DNA from: Arthrobacter sp. 260
GTDB taxonomy: Bacteria; Actinomycetota; Actinomycetes; Actinomycetales; Micrococcaceae
Length of the DNA stretch: 64,000 nt
Assembly: GCF_013116745.1 (NCBI RefSeq)
Contig: NZ_JABFOE010000008.1
Coordinates: 124,001-188,000 of the forward strand
Reading direction: 5' to 3'
The notes under the pieces are model-generated. The model had not been told where the DNA came from. It ran no database searches and worked only from the letters and a program-made list of their open reading frames with translations. The translations under genes and the position numbers were made by a program. Positions 9,097-18,428 of this stretch are shown one piece after another (positions within the stretch are counted from its first letter, which is position 1; each line of letters begins with the position of its first letter).

Positions 9097-12000
9097 CTAT
9101 TCTTTCAAGATCGATTCAAGCAGATTCTGCAGGACCTGCGACTGGTCAAAGTGTTCCTCGACGAACTTCCTCGCGTTGATCACCGCAGCGGTCCGCATTG
9201 GCTCATCGGCTGCCATGCTCGCCACGCGTTTCGTCAGAGATTCAACGGACGCTGAGATCCACGATACCGGGTAAATCTGGTCGGCTCCTGACCAGGCGAG
9301 GGTGGCGGGAAGTGCGCCCGACGCCGCACCGTCAGCGAGCGTCAGATGAAATGATTCGAAATCACTCATGGAAAGAACCGTCCCAATTTTCCGATACCAT
9401 TCGGCCATGTCATCACCTTGCGGATCGAACGTTACCGCACCTGAAAGCAGCGGATCGTTTTCGATACGCTGATATTGCTCCAGATAATAGGCCAATTCTT
9501 CAGGACGATCAGCCATCCAGGGGAAGTCCTCAGGACGCTTGCCCTTAATGAACAGGTGGTAACGCCTATCTGATCGTCTTAGCCCTCGAAGCACATCCAG
9601 GGCAAGGTCCAAGCGCTTTCGCTGCGGGACAATGCCAACTAGGCCGATATTCCAATTGGCCCCGGGCTTCTTGTCCCGATGAAGACGCTTCGTGTCAACA
9701 TAGTTCGGAATAACCTGCGATTTCTTCGCAGGAATATCGAAATCTCGTTCAGCGACGTCCGCTATATGCCTGCCGACAAAAATGAACTGGTCCACGTTAT
9801 GGGTGTTCAGCTGTGAAAGGTAAGGGGTGGTCAGCTCCTGGAGGTGCAATCTGCATACCAGCCTTTGGTCTTGGCGTTTGTTGTTGGCATACCACACCGC
9901 ATTCCCCAGAGCCCATTCGCAGAAGATGATGTCAGCGGTTGCAAGTTTGGCACGACTGCCTGTCTCATCGTGCTGCGAATGGCCCAACCACTGATCGATT
10001 TCGATAGTGTGCCCTGCGTCCTCAAGGTATGAGATAAGCCCGCGAGCGAATTTCAGGTCATGCCCAGCGACGAGTATCCGTTTTGCAGCCGGCTTGACCC
10101 TCTGCTGAGCAGCAGCTGATGAAGATGCGGTAACTCGCCGATTAAGGATCAGCGATCCTGTCCCCTTGGCCACCAGAGCTTCAAGGTGTCTTCCCGCAAC
10201 ATCCTCGTGTGGCGCCGGTCGCGCGAGCCCCCACCCGGGTTCGTTAGTGTGTGAGGATTCGATTCGTGCCGAGTCCCAAGCCAAATACTTCCTGGAGGTA
10301 AGCAGGTCTTCGTAAAACGTTCGGTCAATCGGCCCACTGGGCACGTCCCCAATGAGGGTGATTCCGGCGGTCAGGAGGGCCTCTAAGCTGAGGTTCATCG
10401 CCCCTTCACCGGCCATACCGTTCACTACGCGATTCGGATTGGCCTCGGAATCCATCAGTATGAGGGCAGGGCGGACGCTCTGGGCTTCGAGTTGCTCAAT
10501 GGTCTCTTGGGTAGGGTTTGACACTCGTAGCGCGTACTTTTCCAGGGCAGGCGCCACTATCTCTAGGCCTGCTGTCCTCAATACGTAGGTGAGGCGATGG
10601 GCTGCAGTATGACTACGAAAGACTGAGCGCATTCCCAGCCAAGCGTCCTCGTTCCGGGCGTCCTCATTCTCCATCCAATAATTGATGAGAGCGTGTGCAC
10701 TCCGTTGATCCTGAGCTATCGGGATAACGCTTCCGAAAACCCGTTCAATACCTAGACCCGGACCACTGATCACCGCTCCCCCGCAAGCGGCCACCTCGAA
10801 GACTCGACGGGAGAACATGGTGCCCGACTGTTCGACTGAGTTCACGTTCACATGGACTGGGTGTGCTTTGTAGGCCTCAAGCATTTCCGCGTAAGGAAGG
10901 CCTCCACTGACGTGGGGTGCCAGATCGGGAGGAAACTTATAGGGGCTGTCCGGGTTTAGGTGTTGACGATCGTAGATGGTCAGCCCTGAGGGCAGTGCAG
11001 CGGCCAACAGTGCGTGGAGCTGGTCAGAACGTTTCTTGTATCGATCGCCGTAGTAGGAGCCTGCGTAACTGACGGTATGTGAATAGGGCCGGAGGCTTGG
11101 CAGGGGGTTGTGAAGCTTGGGCTGAGCATAGAACGGCAATGATGCGACCGACACCAATGATGGGCCGGCGGACTGAAGATAGCCGGGTATAGAACCGTCG
11201 TCGCTTGTGAAGACGTGGTCGAAGTGCCTAGCGGTCTGTCTGAAACGGTTGAAGTGGACCGGATCCTCTTTGTTCCAGAAGATGGTTGGTATAGAACGTT
11301 CGCGGCAATAGGTTAGCAGGGCGAGTAGGTCGGCAAATGATTCGTCGTCGTAATAGCCCACCTTCCCTCTCCAAGAGCCCTCGTTTCCGTCCCACGCCGA
11401 TTCGACGAACATCGCGTCGATAGGGTTGGAATCGAGTTCGGCTTGCCATCGATCGGGATGCACTTCGACCAGATTGATTTCAGGTCGGAGTCCTGCGGTT
11501 GTGAACTCGTCGGCGATGATCCCAAGGGTGAGGCTGGACAGATTTCGCGCCGACTCCGACGCAGTCGTCTGAGTAGACTCGCGAGAGCTCCAGGCTACCT
11601 CGCCCACTTTCTTCCAGGTCCGCTCCGCTACTGCCCAGAGCCGCGCGCGGCGACCCATTTCCTGTCGTTGAGTGGGGTCGTTGAGAAGGTCCTCAAGGAC
11701 CCTTGCCAGAGCGCCGGGGTCTCCAGCCTGGAACAGTCGTGCACGCTCTCCGTCCTCGCCTGCCAGATCGCGCATCGGCGCGAGATCAGAGAGGACCACT
11801 GCTTTGCCAGCGGCCATGCCCTCTAACGGTTTAAGCGGTGACACCATCTCCGTGATCGGCAGCGGCATCCGAGGGCATGGCATGATATCGAACACGCTAA
11901 TAAGCGCAGGGATTTCCTCAGCAGCGATCCTCCCGGTGAACTTGACGTAATCTGCTATCCCAAGCTGTTTCGCCTGGTGTTTCAGCTTCGGAAGGGCCGC

Positions 12001-13455
12001 TCCGTCGCCGACGATCACCAGGTGGACGCGGATGTCCTTCAGTATGAGTGTTCTGAAAGCCTCTAGTAGAGTGCCAAGGCCCTCGTACTCCACTAGGCTT
12101 CCGGCGTAGCCGATCACTGGCGCATCGTCTTCCAGCCCAAGTCGGGTCCGCGTGGGCCGGTGCTGCGGCATGTCACTGAAGTCGTCGGTGTCGACGGCGT
12201 TGGGAAGGACAGAGATCTTTTCGGCTGGGACCCCCCGCTGGATAAGCTCGTCCATTACCTGTGGGGTAATCGCAAACACGGAGTCTGCGCTAGCAGCTAC
12301 AAGTGTCTCCATGTCTTTGGAGAAGTTGTACCTGTCCGATTGACCCCAGTTTGGCTTAGTGGAGGATTCGGTAATCTCCCACAGTCCCCGCACCTCGTAA
12401 ATGAAGGGCAGCCCTAGGCGGCGAGCTGCGATAAGCGCGGGTAAAGCGGTTACATGATTAGACGCTGCCTGGATGCGCTCCACGCGATTTCGGATCGCTA
12501 TCTGGACATAGCTGTCTGCAGCCTGCTGGATGAAATGGTCGAGGGGGCTTTGTGTCCAGGTTGGTCCATGACTGAAGAAATGCGTTATCCCTGCGATGGT
12601 CTCTGTGTAACTGACGTCCGAGGACGGAGCCTTATCAGTCTTGATGTCCCACGGGTAGCCCGGACGGGCCGCAATGACGACATCTGCACCCGCTGCGGCA
12701 AGTCCATTAACTATGCCCGCTGTCCGAGTCGAGTACCCGTTGGAGTTATAGGGAGATACGCTGTGCGCACAATACAACATTCGGCCGCGTTCGGGCTGAT
12801 AACCGGGGCTCCCTTGCTCCGGTGGCAGGACGATTGGCCGCTTCTGAAGCCTATTGAGGCCTCGCACTGCCTCAATCAACTGGCGTTCCTTCGGCGTCAG
12901 ATCGGTCAGGACCTCCTCGTACCGTTCGATGACGGCGGCCGGTTCGCTTACCGCTCCTAGGACGAAGTACAGGTGGGCTATCAGGTTATGTGCGTTCCCT
13001 TTGGACGGCGCTCTTGATAGTAGTTCGCGTAGCTCGTTGGCACGTTCGATGGGGTTTAGAGGTCGGGATAGTGTCGTCTCGACTGCCGACGGGGCTACTG
13101 GAGTCTGACGTTTAAGTATGTTTTCGACGGGAGCTTTGAGGCGAGTCAGCGCGCGAGCAGGAGCGGTCACCGCCGTTCCAATCCGAAGCCTGGACGACTT
13201 GCGAAGGGCAGAAAGGGAAGTGCGAAGAGCCTTATTCTCGCCTTCGAGGGATTTTATCCTTGTTGTGAGCTCGGTATTTGTTCGTTCCACGCCGGTGAGC
13301 TGGGTTCGAAGGGAACGGATGCTGTTAGCATCCCGCTTATGGCTACGCTGCAGCACTTCGTGTTCGTCGATGAATTTATCAATATCCGCTAGGTATTTAG
13401 ACCTTCTCGCTGCATCAATCGGCGAGCGGGTCCGTCTTTCGTCATCGAACTGCAT
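9097..13455 (-). CDS. Giant multi-domain glycosyltransferase (coiled coil + GT4 + CgeB-like + GT4-like)
   Basis: A 1452-residue protein built from three glycosyltransferase-like modules. Residues about 15-95 form a coiled coil. Residues about 223-620 are a GT4 domain with YSTRTAGIVNGLAAAGADVV, VLPNAVDTDDF and IGYAGSLVEYEGLGTLLEAF. Residues about 650-1010 resemble CgeB/DUF3880-type transferases, with MFVESAWDGNEGSW, FWNKEDPVHF and VFTSDD. Residues about 1120-1450 are another GT-B fold, with AGHDLKFARG, VIPNYVDTKR and a late SDFESFHLTLADG block. It probably adds several sugars during polymer assembly on the inner membrane face. The middle module is paralogous to the N-terminal half of the protein at 14775-16688. 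The start codon is ATG with a weak GGGATGAG upstream. Confidence 0.75.
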   Translation of the reverse strand: MQFDDERRTRSPIDAARRSKYLADIDKFIDEHEVLQRSHKRDANSIRSLRTQLTGVERTNTELTTRIKSLEGENKALRTSLSALRKSSRLRIGTAVTAPARALTRLKAPVENILKRQTPVAPSAVETTLSRPLNPIERANELRELLSRAPSKGNAHNLIAHLYFVLGAVSEPAAVIERYEEVLTDLTPKERQLIEAVRGLNRLQKRPIVLPPEQGSPGYQPERGRMLYCAHSVSPYNSNGYSTRTAGIVNGLAAAGADVVIAARPGYPWDIKTDKAPSSDVSYTETIAGITHFFSHGPTWTQSPLDHFIQQAADSYVQIAIRNRVERIQAASNHVTALPALIAARRLGLPFIYEVRGLWEITESSTKPNWGQSDRYNFSKDMETLVAASADSVFAITPQVMDELIQRGVPAEKISVLPNAVDTDDFSDMPQHRPTRTRLGLEDDAPVIGYAGSLVEYEGLGTLLEAFRTLILKDIRVHLVIVGDGAALPKLKHQAKQLGIADYVKFTGRIAAEEIPALISVFDIMPCPRMPLPITEMVSPLKPLEGMAAGKAVVLSDLAPMRDLAGEDGERARLFQAGDPGALARVLEDLLNDPTQRQEMGRRARLWAVAERTWKKVGEVAWSSRESTQTTASESARNLSSLTLGIIADEFTTAGLRPEINLVEVHPDRWQAELDSNPIDAMFVESAWDGNEGSWRGKVGYYDDESFADLLALLTYCRERSIPTIFWNKEDPVHFNRFRQTARHFDHVFTSDDGSIPGYLQSAGPSLVSVASLPFYAQPKLHNPLPSLRPYSHTVSYAGSYYGDRYKKRSDQLHALLAAALPSGLTIYDRQHLNPDSPYKFPPDLAPHVSGGLPYAEMLEAYKAHPVHVNVNSVEQSGTMFSRRVFEVAACGGAVISGPGLGIERVFGSVIPIAQDQRSAHALINYWMENEDARNEDAWLGMRSVFRSHTAAHRLTYVLRTAGLEIVAPALEKYALRVSNPTQETIEQLEAQSVRPALILMDSEANPNRVVNGMAGEGAMNLSLEALLTAGITLIGDVPSGPIDRTFYEDLLTSRKYLAWDSARIESSHTNEPGWGLARPAPHEDVAGRHLEALVAKGTGSLILNRRVTASSSAAAQQRVKPAAKRILVAGHDLKFARGLISYLEDAGHTIEIDQWLGHSQHDETGSRAKLATADIIFCEWALGNAVWYANNKRQDQRLVCRLHLQELTTPYLSQLNTHNVDQFIFVGRHIADVAERDFDIPAKKSQVIPNYVDTKRLHRDKKPGANWNIGLVGIVPQRKRLDLALDVLRGLRRSDRRYHLFIKGKRPEDFPWMADRPEELAYYLEQYQRIENDPLLSGAVTFDPQGDDMAEWYRKIGTVLSMSDFESFHLTLADGAASGALPATLAWSGADQIYPVSWISASVESLTKRVASMAADEPMRTAAVINARKFVEEHFDQSQVLQNLLESILKE

Positions 13456-13515
13456 GGCTCATCCCGGACTCGAATCCAACTGGCCCCGACCGAGTATCTT
13501 GGCACTGGTTAATCA

Positions 13516-14766
13516 TTAGCGCCAGATCCCGCGGGTATCCACAACTGCTTTACCTTCGAGCATGGCCCGATCCATCTCCTTGAACTCGTCGTGGTCGACG
13601 AGTAACAGCACAACGTCGGCACTCCGGACCGCACTCTCAGTCGCCATGAGCTGGACGTTGGTCAGCGAACTGAGCGATCGGGGAAGCACCGTGACGTGTG
13701 GCTCGGCGACGAGTACCGAGCATTCATCCAGATCCTGGCTGAGTTGCCGGACTATTTCGACGGCCGGAGATTCGCGAAGATCGTCGATGTTGGCTTTGAA
13801 GGCAAGGCCAAGCGCAGCGACCTTCGCGTCCTTGCCCGCACTCTTGACGGCAATCTTCACCTGATCGATGACCCAGGCTGGCTTGGCGTCGTTTGTTTCG
13901 CGCGCTTGACGAATCAGCTTCGACTCGTGGGGTGCAGCCGAAACGATGAACCACGGGTCAACGGCAATGCAGTGTCCGCCTACCCCGGGGCCGGGCTGCA
14001 AGATGTTCACGCGGGGGTGATGATTGGCAAGTTCAATGAGTTCCCAGACGTCGATCCCAACCTTGTCGCTGATGACGGACAGCTCGTTTGCGAACGCGAT
14101 GTTCACGTCCCGGTAGGCGTTCTCAACGAGCTTGGCCATCTCAGCTGTTGCAGCATCGGTGAGATGAATGTCGCCTTGGCAGAACACGTGGTATAGCTGG
14201 CGGGCTAGCTCAGTAGCTTCATTGGTAATACCACCGACAATGCGGTCGTTGGTGACCAGCTCAATCATCACTCGCCCGGGCAGCACACGTTCCGGACAGT
14301 GGGCTACATGAATAATTGGCTTGTCGTTGGCACCATCGAGGCTGAGATCGGGCCGTAATCCGAGAAGGTAGTCAGCAAGATGCTGGGTGGTTCCAGGGGG
14401 CGAGGTCGATTCGAGGATTATGAGCTCGCCGCCCTCCAACTTGGGTGCGAGACCCCGTGCCGCGGCCTCAATGTAGGAGAGGTCAGCCGTCCTATCGGCA
14501 TTGAACGGGGTTGGAACCGCAAGGATGAAAGCGTCGGCCGAGGGCGTTTCCGTGGTCGCAGTAAGTGCGCCGACACTGACCGCGCCAGCTACGTGAATAT
14601 TGAGATCAGGCTCGACAAATGGCACTTCTCCGCGGTTGATTGCATCCACGTTTTCGCGCTTGATGTCTACTCCGACAACTTGGAGCCCGTTGGTGGCGAG
14701 GATGGCAGCTGTAGGTAGTCCTATGTAGCCTAGCCCGATAACTGCAACTTTACGGATGCTATTCAT
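13516..14766 (-). CDS. wecC: UDP-N-acetyl-D-mannosamine dehydrogenase
   Basis: Oxidises UDP-ManNAc to UDP-ManNAcA with two NAD+, making the uronic-acid donor for surface polymers. At 416 residues it is close to the E. coli enzyme (420). It carries the Rossmann motif VIGLGYIGLPTA at the N-terminus, VPTPF, ILESTSPPGTT, ENAYRDVNIAFANELS, and GPGVGGHCIAVDPWFI with the catalytic Cys near residue 264. It also has AFKANIDDLRESPA. The close match to WecC rather than UDP-glucose dehydrogenases supports a ManNAcA product. No WecB-type epimerase lies in the window, so UDP-ManNAc must be made elsewhere. Eight bases separate it from the upstream glycosyltransferase gene, so the two are likely cotranscribed. 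Confidence 0.92.
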   Translation of the reverse strand: MNSIRKVAVIGLGYIGLPTAAILATNGLQVVGVDIKRENVDAINRGEVPFVEPDLNIHVAGAVSVGALTATTETPSADAFILAVPTPFNADRTADLSYIEAAARGLAPKLEGGELIILESTSPPGTTQHLADYLLGLRPDLSLDGANDKPIIHVAHCPERVLPGRVMIELVTNDRIVGGITNEATELARQLYHVFCQGDIHLTDAATAEMAKLVENAYRDVNIAFANELSVISDKVGIDVWELIELANHHPRVNILQPGPGVGGHCIAVDPWFIVSAAPHESKLIRQARETNDAKPAWVIDQVKIAVKSAGKDAKVAALGLAFKANIDDLRESPAVEIVRQLSQDLDECSVLVAEPHVTVLPRSLSSLTNVQLMATESAVRSADVVLLLVDHDEFKEMDRAMLEGKAVVDTRGIWR

Positions 14767-14774
14767 GCGCTCCC

Positions 14775-16688
14775 CTAGATTGATACATGGTGGTCTGGTC
14801 TACCGAAGAACGAGAGATCCGCGGTGGCAAGTATTTCGTTATCGGACACCTGCCAGGTATGACCGGATCCGTTGCGTTGCTGGTAAAAGTTGTATTTGTC
14901 GGATGAGTAAATTGCCCCGGATGCCACCGAAACAGCTTTGAGGAACGCAGTGTCCTCTCCCTTGCTTCGATTCTCAAAGGGAAAATCCCGAAGAGTGCCC
15001 GCCGAACCCATGATGGTTGGCCCCATCACCATGCTAGTGAACCGGTGCTCTTTGTGCGCGAAACGGAGCACTGTCGCGTCATGAGACTGCAGGTACATGT
15101 AGTGGGCCTGTTTACCAACTATCTGCGCCCCGGAATAGCTCAAGGCACTGAGCTGATCCACGAGGTAGTGCGGCCCATAAAAGTCGTCGTCATCCATCTT
15201 CGTCAGTACAGAGCCAGATGAGGCCTCGACACAGTCATTGAGGCACTGCCCTAAACTCCGGCTTGCTGGTGCAGTCAGCAGGGTCAGGGATTCTATGCCG
15301 TGGTTCTTCCTCAGCTTCTCGAGCGTCGATGCATCTGGTGTGAATCCATGAGTAAGCAATACCAACTCTGGGTTCACGTCGAGCTGAGCACCCACTGTTC
15401 GAAACACATGCTCCAGCTGATGAGGGCGATAAGTCGAAACCATCACGCTCACGGTCGGCAGAACCATCGGCCGGGACAATGCTGGAACTGCGGCACGAAG
15501 AATTTGTTCCACTCGTTGAGCGTAGGTGTGCTCACGCCAGATCACACGTTGTGCGAGGTGTACTTGCCGCTCGCCCATCGAGGGCTGTCGAACGAGGGCA
15601 GAGAGCAGACTGACTGCATCCTCAGGAGTGTCGATAATTGGAACTTCAGAGGGAGCAAAATATCGCTCGATGGCTGCACTTCTCGTCGAAACCACCGGAG
15701 TTCCAGAAGCTGTAATTTCAAAGACCCGACGTGCACACATGCTCGGGGATTCAGTCACGGAATTCACGTTCAGGAAGACTTTGTATGCCTTGTACGCGGT
15801 CAACATCTGAGGATAAGACAGCGATCCTACAACATAGGGCGCAAGGCGCGAAGGGAACTGATAGTCCTCTCGATCACCTAACTTGCGCGAGAATATCTCT
15901 AAACCCGTCTTCATTGACGCGGACGCTTCCACCGCCGCTCCGAGCAGCAGGTCCATCTGAGCACGACGTTCAGGAAACTTGTGCCGGAAATACATCCCCG
16001 CAAAGGCAATGTCTCTTTGGTGCCATCCATGTCTTGGTCGTACGGGATTGTGAATGGCGGGCTGTGCCGCGAAGGACAATGATTCGACTCGATCATGTCC
16101 CAGGTCCGCTCTGTACCGCTCCACCATGTTCGAATCACTCGTGAATACATGATCGAACAGCTTTGCCGCTGGTAGGAAGTCGTCATAATGCGGAGGATCT
16201 TCTTTATTCCAGAACACGGTGGGGATACCTTTGTCGCTGCACGCCTGAAGCAGTTCCCGGAACGCCTCCGAGGGCCCTGAAGGACCGGTCAGGTTGTATT
16301 GCCAGGCACCCCCGTTCCCGTTCCAGGCTGACTCAACAAAGAGCAGGTCAACACTTTGACCGGCAACTACGGCACGCCAGTTGTTCGGTGTCAGGTGGAT
16401 TGATTCCCATTCGTAGCCGAATGCCAACGCCGAGAATTCATCAAGTATCACCGCTGCGCGTAATGACCGTCTCGGCACCGCCGATCCCATCAACTGCGCT
16501 TCCGCAAAGCCTAGCCGCCTGGATTTACGACGTCCGGTCCAAGCGCCTTCAGCCCCACGGGCACTATCTACCGTGAAAACGCCTTGTTCCGCTTGGTTTC
16601 TTCTATGCCAGGTTCTGAGGGCCGCGAATCCCCCATGACGAAAATGCCACGCCGCCGTTCTTATCCGGCGGGCGTCCAAGGCGATCAC
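14775..16688 (-). CDS. Bifunctional CgeB-like / GT2 glycosyltransferase
   Basis: A 637-residue protein. Residues about 75-400 are a CgeB/DUF3880-like transferase with LLFVESAWNGNGGAW, TVFWNKEDPPHYDDF and VFTSDSNMV. They closely parallel the middle module of the 1452-residue protein. From about residue 411 a GT2 (GT-A) domain begins, with VSVMVSTYRP, and an acidic MDDDDFYGP metal/nucleotide motif near 497. It probably transfers two sugars to the growing glycopolymer. The GTG start overlaps the ABC ATPase stop by four bases (GTGA), implying translational coupling to the exporter. Confidence 0.75.
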   Translation of the reverse strand: MIALDARRIRTAAWHFRHGGFAALRTWHRRNQAEQGVFTVDSARGAEGAWTGRRKSRRLGFAEAQLMGSAVPRRSLRAAVILDEFSALAFGYEWESIHLTPNNWRAVVAGQSVDLLFVESAWNGNGGAWQYNLTGPSGPSEAFRELLQACSDKGIPTVFWNKEDPPHYDDFLPAAKLFDHVFTSDSNMVERYRADLGHDRVESLSFAAQPAIHNPVRPRHGWHQRDIAFAGMYFRHKFPERRAQMDLLLGAAVEASASMKTGLEIFSRKLGDREDYQFPSRLAPYVVGSLSYPQMLTAYKAYKVFLNVNSVTESPSMCARRVFEITASGTPVVSTRSAAIERYFAPSEVPIIDTPEDAVSLLSALVRQPSMGERQVHLAQRVIWREHTYAQRVEQILRAAVPALSRPMVLPTVSVMVSTYRPHQLEHVFRTVGAQLDVNPELVLLTHGFTPDASTLEKLRKNHGIESLTLLTAPASRSLGQCLNDCVEASSGSVLTKMDDDDFYGPHYLVDQLSALSYSGAQIVGKQAHYMYLQSHDATVLRFAHKEHRFTSMVMGPTIMGSAGTLRDFPFENRSKGEDTAFLKAVSVASGAIYSSDKYNFYQQRNGSGHTWQVSDNEILATADLSFFGRPDHHVSI

Positions 16689-17560
16689 TCGGTGCTCCTT
16701 CGCCCGGTTTCACGGGCCATAAGATGCGGGACCACTAGATCGTTCATCACTCGTCTTTTGGTCTTCATAGCCGCTACCCGGTCTCGAGAGGTCAAATGCT
16801 TGATGAATGTGGTGTACCACTTGATGACATCATCGGCCGGCCCGTCCATCACTAGCTCACCCTCATCGAGCCAAACCACCCGGGTACACATTTCCTTGAT
16901 GGTTCCAACACTGTGACTGACAAGAAAAACGCAACCCGCTTTGCCGAGTAGTTCGTCCATCCTTTGCTTGGTCCTGCCCTTGAACTGATCATCCCCGGTG
17001 TTCAACGCCTCATCGATCAACAGAATCTCGGGGTCCACAGCTGTCGCGATTGCGAACTGGAGCCTCGAGGCCATCCCCGACGAATAGGTCCGCATGGGTA
17101 GATGAATTGAATTCTCGAGGCCAGATAGTTCGACTATGCCCTGGTACTTGGTTGAGATATCCTTCTTCGACATTCCCATGGCGAGACATCCCAGGATTAT
17201 GTTCTGCTCACCGGAAATGTCCGGAACCAGTGCTGCACTCACCCCGAGTAAAGTTGGGCGGGACGACGCGTAGATGGCTCCGGAAGTGGGCGGAACCCTC
17301 CCGTTAATAAGTTTCATTAACGTGCTCTTGCCGGATCCGTTGCGGCCAATTATCCCGACTGATTCACCACGTCCAACGACGAGCGAGATGTTCTGCAAGG
17401 CGTGGACGTCTACCATCGGCCGGTTGCCAATAGCTCGCCGGATCGATCGCAGAAGCCCTGTGCTCGCAGCGTTGTCCGAAGTTGGCACACGGTAGGCCAT
17501 GCTGACGTTATTCACTACGACGGCTGGCGGTTCGGAGAGGAACTCTATTTTATTCGTCAC
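16685..17560 (-). CDS. Polysaccharide ABC exporter, ATP-binding subunit (TagH/Wzt type)
   Basis: A 291-residue ATPase that should power export of a lipid-linked glycan across the membrane. Walker A is GRNGSGKSTLMK (near 75), the signature is YSSGMASRLQFA (near 158), and Walker B is ILLIDEAL (near 178). The unusual signature without LSGGQ is typical of the TagH/Wzt/RfbE polysaccharide group. No long C-terminal carbohydrate-binding domain is present, so it is TagH-short or KpsT-like. The GTG start lies inside the permease stop region (11-base overlap), with GGAGGAG upstream. Confidence 0.88.
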   Translation of the reverse strand: MTNKIEFLSEPPAVVVNNVSMAYRVPTSDNAASTGLLRSIRRAIGNRPMVDVHALQNISLVVGRGESVGIIGRNGSGKSTLMKLINGRVPPTSGAIYASSRPTLLGVSAALVPDISGEQNIILGCLAMGMSKKDISTKYQGIVELSGLENSIHLPMRTYSSGMASRLQFAIATAVDPEILLIDEALNTGDDQFKGRTKQRMDELLGKAGCVFLVSHSVGTIKEMCTRVVWLDEGELVMDGPADDVIKWYTTFIKHLTSRDRVAAMKTKRRVMNDLVVPHLMARETGRRSTE

Positions 17561-18428
17561 GGCCGTAAGTCTCCTCCGCGAGCCAAAAGAAGACCATGCC
17601 GACCGCCAACGCTCCGAGCGCCCACGCCCCTAAGATCGCCCAAGACTCCCAGGACGGCACTTCGCTATATAGAACTGACTCCCTCACGATGGTGAGCACC
17701 TGGTACAGAGGATTAACTTCAATCGCTTCCTGAACTGTCGGATATGGATCGAACAGGGATATCGGGAACATTACACAGGAGGCATACATCAAGATCCGCA
17801 TAACAAAGCTGATGACGTTGGCGACGTCATTCACCCTCGAAACTACGCGAGCCAGAATCAAACCAATTCCAAGGTTAAACACGGTCTGGAGGAGAAGCGC
17901 GGGAACGACGAGGAACCATAGCCAGGTGATTTCCTCAGCTGGCTCAAGTAACAAGATCAGGACCAGCATGGTGATGATCACCGGGACACTTGCCAGCAGC
18001 TCACGAATATTGACTGAAAGCAATAGAGTTGCCCTGGGAAAGTTGAAGGCCTGCACTACCTTCAAATTAGACTGAATTGCTCGCGCGCCGTTCGAAATTG
18101 ATCGGCTGCTCATCTGGAAGAGGAAGACCCCGATGATCAGGAATCCAATGAAGTTTTCGATACCGCGGTCTACTTGCAGCAAGACACCAAAAATAAGGTA
18201 AAAGGTCAATCCGTTCAGTACCGGATTGAGAATGAGCCAGATACTACCCAGACGGTCACGACTATTTCCTGATTGAACACTCGCTTTCGCGTCAAAGAAG
18301 ACGAAATGGCGGTAGTCCCACAGGGCAACTAGGTAGTCGAGGAAGTGCGGCCTGACCCCAACTTTTATTAGGGTTCGCAAGTCTACCGAGGTTGGTACGG
18401 CACCATCTTTTTCATCAGGAACAGCCAT
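17550..18428 (-). CDS. Polysaccharide ABC exporter, permease subunit (TagG/ABC-2 type)
   Basis: A 292-residue ABC-2 type membrane protein with about six hydrophobic segments, including the VLNGLTFYLIFGVLL, VPVIITMLVLILLL and MVFFWLAEE regions. It pairs with the downstream ATPase to export an undecaprenyl-linked polymer. The ATG at 18428 is chosen because it overlaps the upstream stop by one base (TAATG) and begins MAVPDEKDG. The frame can be extended 20 codons upstream to 18488, but that would lie inside the previous gene. Confidence 0.87.
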   Translation of the reverse strand: MAVPDEKDGAVPTSVDLRTLIKVGVRPHFLDYLVALWDYRHFVFFDAKASVQSGNSRDRLGSIWLILNPVLNGLTFYLIFGVLLQVDRGIENFIGFLIIGVFLFQMSSRSISNGARAIQSNLKVVQAFNFPRATLLLSVNIRELLASVPVIITMLVLILLLEPAEEITWLWFLVVPALLLQTVFNLGIGLILARVVSRVNDVANVISFVMRILMYASCVMFPISLFDPYPTVQEAIEVNPLYQVLTIVRESVLYSEVPSWESWAILGAWALGALAVGMVFFWLAEETYGRDE

